DNA of 12,969 nt, from positions 1 to 12,969 of the forward strand of contig CAAAJI010000024.1 of NCBI GenBank assembly GCA_900642245.1, given 5' to 3'. Of the stretch, positions 1-9,240 are shown piece by piece. The notes under the pieces were generated by a model. It was given only the letters and a program-made list of their open reading frames with translations, was not told the DNA's origin and ran no database searches. How positions within the stretch are numbered: position 1 is the stretch's first letter; every line of letters begins with the position of its first letter. The position numbers and the translations under genes are program-made. The DNA comes from Fragilaria radians. Taxonomy: Eukaryota > Bacillariophyta > Fragilariophyceae > Fragilariales > Fragilariaceae.

Positions 1-911
1 TTTCATATTCTATTTCTCTCCTTCAAATTTAAGCTTGCAAGCCATGAATTCCTTCATTTACGGATTGATAAAAGGGCTTTGCTATATTTCGGAGTTCTAA
101 AGTTGACTTGGTGTGATGATATACTTACATTTTCAAGAGCTTAGTTTTGTGATTCCCAAAACAATGAATGTGTATCATCAAAGTAAAGTCAGAAACTGTT
201 TAGTATAGATGCTATAACCTGAATGATCGGGTGATATCCTAATCCAGGCCCTAATTCACATTGACATCATGATTAAGTGGCAGTTATGACATTAATTGGA
301 ACACCGATTCAAGTCGCATTCGTTGAGTTTTATGCATTCTAATCTTACTAATTGTTAATTTGTATCGGAATTCTAAGCCAAGTTCTGTCTGATCTCATTT
401 ACCCCTTTCTTATTCACCTAGAAATCAAATTTTATCTAAAATCTTTAGTAAAAATGAGTTTTCGATAGCTTCAATCATGACAAAGATACGCCATGTTGCA
501 GAGTGAACATGATTGATCAGTCAGATAGAATGCAAGCAGGATATAAGACAAGACAAATGATTTTATTGATTTCGCAACTCCAACTGACCTCTGCATTCTT
601 TGAAGAGTGAAATGACTCCCGGACAAACTTGAATCTCTCTTCCGTCTAAAACAGGGTTGATTTTCTGTACATTTAAGCTAACGAAAATTTAGTTGGAAGG
701 AGTGATTACCATCAGAGCATCGTTCCCGATAGTTTATCTCCAATCACAAATGTATGATAGTTTAAACTTAAAGCGAAGAATATTTCGTTGCGTGATTAGA
801 GCCTAAACTAAAACATGACTTATTTGAAATTGATAGGACAATGAATAAAACCTTGGTTCTTCGCTACTTATATATCCTTGCACCTCCTTGCTCTTTACCA
901 AATGTCCAAGA
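1..911. other. Non-coding flank downstream of COG7, with one repeat copy
   Basis: No reading frame of convincing length or composition is seen on either strand. The stretch is AT-rich and follows the COG7 stop codon, so part of it must be the COG7 3' untranslated region. The only structured element recognised is the tRNA-like repeat at about 230-320, listed separately. A minus-strand AATAAA (plus-strand tttatt near 562-567) is a possible but distant polyadenylation signal for COG7. Confidence 0.6.
230..320 (+). repeat. tRNA-like (SINE-like) repeat, copy 1
   Basis: This segment matches, in the same order, two blocks of the minus strand at 11271-11355. Block one is CCAGGCCCTAATTCACATTG here against CCAGGACCCAGTATCACA there (about 16 of 21 positions). 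Block two, at about 291-320, shares TTAAT, GGAACA, GATTCAA and GCAT (about 24 of 31 positions). GATTCAAGTC at 306-315 is close to the RNA polymerase III B box of tRNA genes (GGTTCRANNCC). This copy has about 24 extra bases between the blocks and lacks a clear A box, so it is a degenerate copy. The matches were read by eye, and the ends are approximate. Confidence 0.5.
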
Positions 912-3528
912 CTAAAATTTTGTGACTCCCCGCATCTGTGCTACTCGCTCCTCAATAGTTCGCAAGGCAACAATAAGTGTTGTGTTAGATACTCGACTTT
1001 GGATCAATAATGTCAAAGCATCAGTATCAAGCACAAAAATTTCTGCGAAGTGGTTCACCAGGGGATGAGGATGACCATTAACGCCAAGGGCAGCAAGTAC
1101 GTTCGCGAGGTAGTTCAAGTCTACTGATAGATGATCGCATCCCTTTACTGATACTCGAGGAATGCGCAGGATACGTTCCAACAGTCTTCCAGTTACAGCC
1201 AATCCGACCACATCCAACCATTGATTTGAGAAATCATGCTTTGATCTTTCCTCAGCATCTTGTTCATCATCTTCAAGATCATCCTCGTCGTCAAAACCAC
1301 TGTTGACATATTCCTTCAACTCGCTACCTTTCATGAGAACACCAGCAATTGAGTCGTTGCCGAAGCCGACAGCAGCCAGTAAATCTTTCCATGGCTGAAG
1401 TGCGACATCTCTTACACCGCTCATGACTTCCTTGGCAATCGCTAAAGACGTGGTACAAGACGCAAAGGGATCAAGAGCCTGAACAAGCGCTAACATATGT
1501 TCACCTACATGGGTTATATAAGACTGGGGAAGAGTACCATAGGAATCTACAGAATCTGAGACTGATGACCAACATGGCATACTGGAAATCTTTGCCAAAT
1601 GCTGAAATGGAACAGCTGCGCAGATATCGAAAACAAAAGTCTGACAACTTCTCTTCAGGCGATCGAATGCATCGCTCGATTCTGGGAAGAGAAGGGAGTC
1701 TGATGCAGCTAAGCGTTCCAGCGTATTTTGGTCATCCTTCGAATCGGCAAAAACTGATTTGGTAAGAATGGAATCGATCTCTACAATAGATAGAGAATCT
1801 GGAAGAAGAAAGGCTTTGGGCTTATCAATGGCATCTTTTTCTTGTAAGTCATAAGAAATTTTCCTTTGTTGAAGGACCGCCATTCTCTCGTGGGTCTTGG
1901 TCTCAAATTGCTTGAGACTGGACTGATATAGACCTACGACTTTCAAAATCTCGAGTGAAGATGATACATGTTGATCGTCGAAAGCATCAGCAAAATTTCT
2001 GGCTTCTAAGTTTGCTGATAACGTGCGAATTGCAATAGCTAATTCACCAGCATGATTGGAGAGAATAGAGTCTATAGTAGAGAGAGATTTGCGAACTTGA
2101 TAACCACCAGTCATCAGTTCAAGGCGCCCCAATGCTGCTTCGCCAATAGGGAAAACAAATGTTGCAAGCCCTTTGAGCTTTTCCGCGGTATCCTGAAGTA
2201 CAGCTACGCTTAGAGACCCAGAAAAACTGACAGACTGCTGGATATCTTTTGTAACATGGGATTGAGAAATGCTTGAATGCAATTTTTCAAGGGAAGGGAA
2301 AGAAGCTTGATGTAACGCAAATGGTGAAGTGATGTCAGTGAAAACTTTCGAAATTGCAAGATAAACGGACGATCCTGTAACAGAAGTGGCATCTGCAACA
2401 TCATACCAAGATCCAGCAATTGCTTCATAGGCAAGGGATAGGAATTGGAGCGTTGCTTCGTATAAGGCACATATAGATTCTAATCCTTCAGTTCCCGAAG
2501 TTGAAAGTGATCCGTCAGACGGAGACACTGCTTCCAATCTTATTCGAACTGAACCAAGAATGGGACGAAAGCATTCACCAAGAACCTAAGAAAAAGTTAT
2601 TTGATTAGATACAGTGTCATTGGTGTAATCCGTTTAAGATAAGTCATACCTTTCCTATGACAGTGGGTGCATGATTGGCGCCGAAAACAGCAAAACTTTG
2701 TCTCCTTTCTTCCATCAAGAGACTAAGAACTAAATCATACCATGATGGAAGCCACGAAATGAATGAGTCTTCTCCTCCACGAAAAGCAAACCAGGCCTTG
2801 TGGATGCTAGCAGGTCTGTTGGATATATATTCCTGTTCTAGGACATCTCCTTTATTCATTGCTGAATAAAGGGAGACACATTGCTGTAGAGGAGCCAAGC
2901 GTGTATGCATATTTTGAAGTGCATGCTTAAGTTGAGGCTGAAGTAAGGCCTGAACTTGCTCACGAATTTGGACAAGGACGTCTTCGCGTTCCTCTCGGCC
3001 TGAAGGCATCCCTCGGAGGGCTCGTTCTCCTGCCTCCAATTGCGACAGTGCTGCAACAGCTTCAGGTAAATTCTGCTGTGCCAAAAGGGGAGCGATAGAT
3101 TGCAGGGTCGAGTCCCAAGTTGCTGCGGCCTTGAGGATATCTTGAGTATGAGACAAATTAGATCGAAGTGCATGGAGAGTCGACAAGGTTTCAAGTGACG
3201 ACGATACTTCTTCGTTTTGCAGTTGAGCACATTCTTGTAGCAATTGCGCAGCGTCCATTCGAATCCCATCTAATCCTACTCCAACACGCCCAATATCGGT
3301 CGCACAACGGGGTAGAATTGCTTGAAGTTCTGCTCCAATGCGTCCAATATCTTCGTGGCAGCTTTGAGTTTGAAGTTGCAATTGGAGCGCCAATTCTGCC
3401 AGTTTTCTCTGCACTTCTTCTTCTTCAACAGTTTCCAACGCTGCATTCAGGTACGATGCTACTGTGAAGTTGTTGGATGCGAGAAGGCTGCTTAAACGTT
3501 CTTCTGTTGCTGCTGAAAGGGTTGCCAT
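912..3528 (-). CDS. COG7: Conserved oligomeric Golgi complex subunit 7 (COG7), two exons
   Basis: The protein is a subunit of the eight-part COG complex (lobe B), which tethers retrograde vesicles at Golgi membranes and so keeps glycosylation enzymes in place. The model is exon 1 at 3528-2650 (293 codons from ATG), an intron at 2649-2586, and exon 2 at 2585-912, giving 850 aa. That is close to plant COG7 (about 836 aa) and longer than animal COG7 (about 770). The N-terminal part (about 35-140) is helical and coiled-coil-like. SFISWLPSWYDLVLSLLMEE (about 255-275) matches the conserved S-F-x-S-W-L-x-S-x-Y-D block of COG7. LPQSYITHVGEHML (645-658) and LSVDLNYLANVLAALG (779-794) match conserved C-terminal blocks that I recall from plant COG7. 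An acidic low-complexity insert (about 724-741, D/E-rich) lies between these last two. Exon 2 has no ATG at its start, so it reads as coding only when spliced. The gene is divergent from the WD40 gene. Confidence 0.9.
2586..2649 (-). other. Spliceosomal intron of COG7 (64 nt, phase 0)
   Basis: On the minus strand, exon 1 ends GGAAAG, followed by the donor GTATGACT at 2649. The intron ends TTTTTCTTAG at 2586, and exon 2 opens with GTT CTT GGT GAA TGC in the frame of the downstream protein. Removing the 64 nt joins 293 codons to the 557 codons of exon 2 without a frame change. The two protein halves are consecutive parts of the same family, which confirms the join. Confidence 0.9.
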
Positions 3529-3848
3529 GCTTATAGGAATCCTACAATGATTTTATAATATGAGGAATTGGTCATGCAACACAACTGTAATCGCGTATAG
3601 TACAGTAGGAATAAATTTATGTCAACAAATCAAGTTAAACAAGTGAATTCCAATGGAGAAAATAGTACGTGTCATTTTTCGTTTTTAATGGTTACAAGAT
3701 CTTGGCCTGTATCTTTAACCTGGTTTGGCCTGAAGACAGCATGTTCACATCTTTGCTGATATCCACATTTGAAAATGCAGTCATTCTCAAAGACTTTTTC
3801 AAGGATGGCCATATCAACAAACAGATATTTACAATGTGTTGAAAGGCC
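3529..3848. promoter_or_regulatory. Region between divergent COG7 and WD40 genes
   Basis: COG7 (minus) starts at 3528 and the WD40 gene (plus) starts somewhere between about 3600 and 3915, so this short head-to-head space must hold both promoters. No TATA box or other named element is convincing. A hydrophilic open frame begins with ATG at 3619 (MSTNQVKQVNSNGEN) and is followed by a donor-like GTACGT at 3665. It is a candidate first exon of the WD40 gene, not a proven one. Confidence 0.45.
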
Positions 3849-5504
3849 ATGGTCAACTTATATTTAGTTCAGAGCATATCATACAATCTGTTGCTTGATC
3901 CATCATTGTTTAAGCAAGAACATATTTCTCGTCTGATGCGTATTCTAATGATTCTATTTGGTATAGTACTCGTAGAACAAGTATGCGTCAGTCCCTCCCA
4001 TAGTCGAGTCGTATTTTTTATTGGCATTCTTTTTTCCATGTTCGCCACGCTCTCAGATCCTTCTTTTCAGTTCCATTCAGCAAAATTTGGAAATGATTTT
4101 GGTTACTACTCTAAACTTCGTCGCATGCACGGGGAAAGGGTTTGGAGTGAGCACATGAGAGAAAAGGAAGACCCAAAATTTTCGCTTCATCCATCGAATT
4201 CGCGGGAATCCGTTTCGACTATCCAATATCTAAATCATAGCACAATCTTATCGGTAGACTCGAGGGCACAGATATTTGCACATAGACTTTCGCTGGAATC
4301 TTCTGAATCACAGGTATTGAAGCTGCTGTCGCATCCAATTCTGGAGACACAGTGTAATTTGCAACTGTTTCCCTTGTCAAATGGAACAGCATTCCTTGTG
4401 GGATTACCAAATGGGGATTATCAAATCTATAGTGGAGAACGTTGTCAGTGGTCCGAAACAATGACCGGTCAGAGAGTTGACGTTCCTCTTTCTTCGTCGT
4501 CATCGTTTGCTAATTGTAAAAGCTACAAAGGGGCCCGTCGCCGTTTTTATCGTGGTTCCAATAGATCGAACTTAATTGAAATTTCCGACTGGGAGAAAAC
4601 TATTCGTCGTCCCACCAACTACGAATCAAAAGCGCTTTTTGAGGCATACAAGAAAAATTACGATCCTATATGGGCATTCCGAGAAATTGGTAGTTCAGTG
4701 TACATTGCTGCAGTTGATCCTGATTTAGATTGTTTCTCAATACGTGATCATCGAGTAAACGATCGCCCAGTGATATGCTATAGTAACGAAAATTCTCAGA
4801 ACATTGAGAGCATCTTCGCCTGTTGCTTTGTTTCTGATCATGCTTTGGCTACCTCTTGTCAAAGTTGGAGAAGAACCGAACCTGCACAAAACTCTATTCG
4901 CATTTGGGACCTAAGGAAAATATCGAAAACTCCAGCATCTATTCATCGTATGGAATCATTTCCAAATGACCATGTTGCAGTTATCGAACCAGTAAGCGAA
5001 TGGTTTACATCAGCTGACGCTAATACCACTAAGGTTGTTACAAAGCAACATTATTCAAAGACCCTCGGAAGTCTTCAGGCAATTACCGATCTGATTCCAT
5101 CCCAAGGCAGTAGCACAATGTTAGTTGACGTAAATGGATTCGATAACAGATTCAGGCGATTGATTCTTTTTGATTATATTCGTGGTAATATTGTCTATGA
5201 GCAAAATGTAAACTGTGGTGCCATTATTGCTGCTAGTAAAAGTCTAAATCGCATCATAATTGGCGAAAAATGTAAAGTTGGCGTCAAGACTCAACTATCC
5301 TTTTATGAAACCCTTCAAAACAGAGCTCGTCTCAATCAATCCGAAATATCGAATTCACTTATTCATACCGCTTTGACGTATCCAAACTTGAGAGATTATG
5401 TTGGCATCCCCACACGTCTTTCATGTCTCTGTTGGAATAAGTCTGGAACAGGCTTTGCAGGAGGTTCATGTGATGGGGACTTATTTGTATGGGATGGAAT
5501 ATGA
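3849..5504 (+). CDS. WD40-repeat protein, probably F-box/WD40 type (5' end unresolved)
   Basis: The longest frame is 551 codons and ends naturally in a last WD40 blade (GGSCDGDLFVWDGI, 538-551). Another clear blade ends SIRIWDLRK near residue 355; the other blades are divergent. WD40 proteins form beta-propellers that bind partners, and F-box/WD40 proteins recruit substrates to SCF ubiquitin ligases. Ahead of the propeller, KLRRMHGERVWSEHMREKE (about 90-108) resembles the R-H-x-x-E-R-N-W linker usual after an F-box. The first 70 residues of the unspliced frame are probably not coding. They are T-rich and give spurious hydrophobic stretches. Removing 3981-4056 instead joins the frame to RTYFSSDAYSNDSIWYSTRR (3917-3976), which looks like the end of an F-box (...ndDsLW). 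The real start then lies further 5' and was not located. An exact orthologue was not recognised. Confidence 0.7.
   Translation: MVNLYLVQSISYNLLLDPSLFKQEHISRLMRILMILFGIVLVEQVCVSPSHSRVVFFIGILFSMFATLSDPSFQFHSAKFGNDFGYYSKLRRMHGERVWSEHMREKEDPKFSLHPSNSRESVSTIQYLNHSTILSVDSRAQIFAHRLSLESSESQVLKLLSHPILETQCNLQLFPLSNGTAFLVGLPNGDYQIYSGERCQWSETMTGQRVDVPLSSSSSFANCKSYKGARRRFYRGSNRSNLIEISDWEKTIRRPTNYESKALFEAYKKNYDPIWAFREIGSSVYIAAVDPDLDCFSIRDHRVNDRPVICYSNENSQNIESIFACCFVSDHALATSCQSWRRTEPAQNSIRIWDLRKISKTPASIHRMESFPNDHVAVIEPVSEWFTSADANTTKVVTKQHYSKTLGSLQAITDLIPSQGSSTMLVDVNGFDNRFRRLILFDYIRGNIVYEQNVNCGAIIAASKSLNRIIIGEKCKVGVKTQLSFYETLQNRARLNQSEISNSLIHTALTYPNLRDYVGIPTRLSCLCWNKSGTGFAGGSCDGDLFVWDGI
3981..4056 (+). other. 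Likely intron in the WD40 gene (76 nt, phase 1)
   Basis: The donor GTATGC at 3981 and the acceptor ACGCTCTCAG ending at 4056, preceded by a T-rich tract (attttttattgg, cattcttttttcc), bound the segment. Splicing joins ...STRRT to NPSFQFHSAKFGND in the frame of the WD40 protein, and the upstream exon then reads like the C-terminal helix of an F-box. The upstream exon would start near 3915-3919, after an AG. This is an inference from splice signals and protein likeness. No transcript evidence is available. Confidence 0.5.
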
Positions 5505-7351
5505 TGAAAATTTCATTAACTTTTTCTTTCATGAACTAACTTCCTAGAGCCTTAACAATGCTACCTATCTTTTCCAAACAAATATTTAGGGATTCAATAT
5601 ATAAGGATTTAAAATTCCATTCGTAGCACATCAACTAACGTGTACTCCCAAGTGCTGTTCTTGACATTATTAGACAGAAATGGAGCCTCGTGTTACGATT
5701 TTCCCAAAGGAGACACATTCCATGGAGTGGTACGTTGTGTTTTTGCTTAATGCCTGCCACACCATAATGGCTTTTGATTTCTCTCTTCATCTATTCATGA
5801 TGCAATGATTTTTTGGACTTATTGGTATATTATCTTTATTTTAAAATTTCATGTACAGTCAGCTGGAGAACATGAGCATCAAAATTTGAAAAGCAGAAGT
5901 GACTTACATATTTCACATATTTTCTACTTTTTTCTGTCAAGTAATATTTTGATTTCTTTAGGTTTGCATCACCACACAATCAACTCTTTCTTTCAACTGC
6001 AGAATGAATGTGATAGGTGATTTGGTATGCGATCATTCAAAACGGATAAGGTACAAACGGATTGACTGTGCTGGTTTGTAGAATGATCATCAATATCGTT
6101 TTCTGTGAATCAACGCAATCTTTTGTATTTATTTGGGGCTTCCACATGTACAGCAAGTGAACAGTTGATCCCCTGCTTCAAAAAGGTACCTGGTAAAAAT
6201 TACGACCTGACTCAATGCACTCCAGAGCTGGTAGTTTCATTTCATTTTATCATTTCTTGGCATGTTTACAGTTTGTTTCCAAGGCCCGAAAGGATTGTTC
6301 TATACGATACTATATTCACAACTATTGGTTAAGTGCACACAAATGATAGTAGCTTGAACAATCTATGTACTTTGGATACTTCTGTTGCTTAATAAGAGGA
6401 GGAGAATTCGGATAATGATCCTCTGTATGAAGGCAACTAAGCTTTGAATTCTGATAAAATAGCTAATTAGACAATCACAACTTTTGGCTTTCTTTATTGA
6501 AAAAGATAATAAATTAGAGATTATTTATACGACTTTCACAATTTATAATTTAAATTTCTAGCATTTAGGATAAGGTAGAACTGCATCAATATCACCCTGA
6601 CTGATTCTATTTTCTGCCAACTGCTATTTTTCATCGTAAGCTCTAGTTTACATTTCTCCTTGTCGCCTCAAATTCATTAAACGTTCTTTTTATTTGTGAC
6701 TGTGCCGTATGTTCCTCGCAAACAGATCTACAAACCTCCAGTTCCTCTTTGCTTTGTCAATGTTTGAATCTTTGTAATTCCACTTCATGGGCTTTGGAGA
6801 TCTCGATTCTCTCTCTCAGTTTCTTGTCATTTATGGACTTCCAATTACCTAAATTGTTAAGCTCCTTCTTTTTCCCTATTGGTATATATGAGTGCATTAA
6901 ACTCCAATAAAAGTGGAATTATGGATCATTGTCATTGTCATTGCTGGCGCTTGCCTATGCAATCAGAGGTTTCACGAGGATACTCTATTTGATAGTATTG
7001 GTTCCCAAATGTCACATCACGGACACAGTTTCAATATGTTATGTTTCACTGCCTTCATTCCTTTTTCATTTAATCTTTCCTATCCAGTTTGTGCCTAGCC
7101 TTGTGGAACTTGGATTCACGCTTGCTTATCTTTATTTGAATGCCATCTTTCTTGTGGCAACTGAGTAAGGATTGCTTCCTTGGTTTTGTTGCCATTACCT
7201 TCCTACAGCATTGTAGATGGAGAAAAAATGGTAGAGAAAATCTAGCCAATTAGTTCTAGTCTTTATTCTTTAATTTGAAATTGAATTGAGACTCAACTAA
7301 CTATTTTTCCATTGAAATGACTAGGTGATGCGATTACGTTTGTCAATCTAC
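5505..7351. other. Spacer between convergent genes, no supported gene
   Basis: This stretch lies between the 3' ends of the WD40 gene (plus) and the C2-TerD gene (minus), so both 3' untranslated regions fall here. The plus strand is T-rich, especially at 6580-7150, which makes plus-strand frames look hydrophobic and minus-strand frames look charged and helical. Two such fragments, at 6643-6897 (minus) and 6929-7245 (plus, with a 44-nt intron-like gap), are discussed as findings. Neither has a recognisable family. No RNA gene or transposon end was recognised. Confidence 0.55.
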
Positions 7352-9127
7352 CTACAGCACAATTTCTTCGTCAACACCAGCAGCATATCGACGAAATTCA
7401 TGTTCAGAAAAAGTTAGCACAATTTCGTCATCAACGGGGGCAGCTTGTGGCATGACAGTGATGACAATTTCCTCTTCAGTTTGTGCATCTTGAGGTTGTG
7501 GAGGATGATTGCGTAGAAATGCTTGTAGATCGCTGATGTTACGACGCGCCACTCGGCCTTGTGACGGAAGAGAGATTATGCGTAGATACCAATCGTTTGC
7601 AGCACCACTGCGGTAAAGACAGGCCATTACCAAGGCAGTATGCTTATCAACTTGCTTACAATTTGTAAGAGTATACCTGGCGATGTCTGCTTTAGTCTTT
7701 GGATCGAACAGGTGACAACTAGCTCTGTCAACATCATCCAATTCCTGACCACTGTATGAGTTGATGACAAAACCAATATATTTTGTTCGCTCATTAACAT
7801 GGGCAAGTGAAATGTTGATGATTTCATCATCTCCCGACTCATTACCCTTGCGCTCATCGCCGCTGTGTCTAATCGATCCATCTTTTGACACTAATTGCTT
7901 GAAAAACACAAGGTCTTGCAACTGGAAGTTTTGATCCAAAAGAATTGCCGATGCGTCCAGATCAATACTGGCACCACCTGTGACATCCCAAGCAAGTCCA
8001 AAAGAAACAAGGGGAGGAATCTTGCTTCCTGGGTAAAAGTCGGATATGCGTATTGCCCCTTCCTTTCGCAATATCGCGACTCGATCATGTGGATCAATTT
8101 TAATGCTTGGAACAAGATCTCGTGTGTAAGACTTGATCTTGGGAATTAACGTTCCAAAGTCTCGAGCATGGACATCACCTTCCTCAATGGGAGTAAAAAT
8201 CCATTTTTTGTTTCCAGTGCGATGAAGACGACAAAGAAAAAGAGATGTATTGTCGGCTGCCATTTTATTTGGAACGTAACGACAAATACCCTGAGAAGTT
8301 TCGGTCGAAACAATTCTGACTCGTGCAGCCTTGACATCTTTGAATGCCCGATCTGGAGTCGCAATACTCAAGATGAAGTACATCGCCAAGACCTCAGGGG
8401 GAATACGATCTAACTCGATGAGAATTCTTTCATCATCACCAATTGCTTCACCAGTTTTTTCGTCCCCTGAATGTTGTAGCGAGAGGTTTGAATTTGTAAG
8501 ATTGCCGTAATATACACTCTCATGGATCAACACGTTTCCTTTTTTGTCGACAGCAACACATGAGGTGTCTAGGTCGATATGGTGTCCTTGTTCTTCATCC
8601 CAGGAAAGGCCAAACTTTATGCGATTATAGTTCAGTGTAAACGATTGGCCTTTAGAAACGTCCATCATTTTGATTCCTTCATAAGTTACTTTGATTTGAA
8701 TTTCTCCTGTTGCATCCTTACAGTAATACTCTCCCACTCCTTTTCCAACACTGTACCATTTCGTTGTTTCTGATTGCAAGGGATCCAATGGCAATAGCAC
8801 AGTTCCCATAATATCATGTTTTCCAATCGTGTCATGATCCCAAATCATAAGTGTGGCATCCGATTGAACTGCATTTCTATGATCTGTTTGAATGAAATTT
8901 GTGGCCGCATCTGCTCCCATCTTGTATTCAAATCGTGAATTCCAAATTGGATTCAGAGATTTAGGGACAACACTTGTTTCTCCAATCAATTTCCCACCAA
9001 TATGCAATTGTGCATAAGGATCCGATAGTGATCGCTTCCCCAAGACATTGCGATCTTTTGCAACTAAGTTTCTTCCTTGAAGTACTTCTATTTTGATTGT
9101 AAGTCCTGCCAGATCTGGTCGAAGCAT
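7352..9127 (-). CDS. C2 domain plus two TerD domains, with an acidic EIVL-repeat tail
   Basis: The start is the in-frame ATG at 9127 (A at -3), giving 591 aa. A C2 domain (about 9-150) keeps the calcium-ligand aspartates: D25 (LVAKD), D36 (SDPY), D97 and D99 (WDHD) and D105. Two TerD domains follow, at about 157-340 and 356-536. Each keeps the full calcium-site signature: DLD at 185-187 and 389-391, HSGD at 219-222 and 421-424, and GDDE at 230-233 and 432-435. TerD proteins in bacteria belong to the tellurite and stress-resistance group and bind calcium; in Dictyostelium the related CABP1 is a cAMP-binding protein. C2 domains bring proteins to membranes when calcium rises, so a calcium-responsive, membrane-recruited stress factor is a reasonable inference. 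There is no signal peptide or membrane segment. The tail (552-591) repeats E-I-V-[IL] three times. An alternative spliced start at 9235 would give 614 aa. The biochemical function is unknown. Confidence 0.88.
   Translation of the reverse strand: MLRPDLAGLTIKIEVLQGRNLVAKDRNVLGKRSLSDPYAQLHIGGKLIGETSVVPKSLNPIWNSRFEYKMGADAATNFIQTDHRNAVQSDATLMIWDHDTIGKHDIMGTVLLPLDPLQSETTKWYSVGKGVGEYYCKDATGEIQIKVTYEGIKMMDVSKGQSFTLNYNRIKFGLSWDEEQGHHIDLDTSCVAVDKKGNVLIHESVYYGNLTNSNLSLQHSGDEKTGEAIGDDERILIELDRIPPEVLAMYFILSIATPDRAFKDVKAARVRIVSTETSQGICRYVPNKMAADNTSLFLCRLHRTGNKKWIFTPIEEGDVHARDFGTLIPKIKSYTRDLVPSIKIDPHDRVAILRKEGAIRISDFYPGSKIPPLVSFGLAWDVTGGASIDLDASAILLDQNFQLQDLVFFKQLVSKDGSIRHSGDERKGNESGDDEIINISLAHVNERTKYIGFVINSYSGQELDDVDRASCHLFDPKTKADIARYTLTNCKQVDKHTALVMACLYRSGAANDWYLRIISLPSQGRVARRNISDLQAFLRNHPPQPQDAQTEEEIVITVMPQAAPVDDEIVLTFSEHEFRRYAAGVDEEIVL
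7355..7474 (-). repeat. Three SUMO-interaction-like motifs in the C-terminal tail
   Basis: Within the C2-TerD protein the last 40 residues hold EEEIVITV (codons near 7477-7454), DDEIVLTF (near 7432-7409) and DEEIVL at the very end (7372-7355). Each is two or three acidic residues followed by I-V-[IL], the pattern of SUMO-interacting motifs. At the DNA level the plus strand shows related units CACAATTTCTTCGTCAAC, CACAATTTCGTCATCAAC and GACAATTTCCTCTTC, so the motifs probably arose by local duplication. The binding role is inferred. Confidence 0.5.
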
Positions 9128-9240
9128 GATACTTTTTACGCTTCGATGTTTTATGAGGACAAGTCTGATGTTTCTGTCAGTCAAACATGGAAGAAAACCA
9201 ATGCAAGTTTACGATTCAAGAACCTCTTCTAACATGCATG
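9128..9240 (-). promoter_or_regulatory. 5' leader of the C2-TerD gene, with upstream ATGs or a tiny first exon
   Basis: A three-codon upstream frame (ATG TTT GAC TGA) lies at 9188-9177, and another upstream ATG is at 9235. Two readings are possible. These may be short upstream frames that damp translation. Alternatively, ATG at 9235 (MLEEVLES) may be a first exon joined by removing 9212-9174 (GTAAAC...CTGACAG, 39 nt), which enters the main frame exactly at NIRLVLIKHRS. The main frame is open through this region, which slightly favours coding. The intron would be very short and the context of the ATG at 9235 is weak. Confidence 0.35.

Noticed and set aside
1565..1765. Plus-strand frame inside COG7 exon 2, and similar frames inside COG7 exon 1 and the C2-TerD gene
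   Set aside because: These lie antisense or out of frame within well-supported coding sequence and have no independent likeness to proteins.
5613..6271. Possible plus-strand exons (5627-5729, 5859-5940, 6155-6230) with consensus-like donors and acceptors
   Set aside because: The first two join in phase 0, but the onward join gives a stop and there is no start codon. No product is recognisable, so the signals are likely chance matches in AT-rich spacer.
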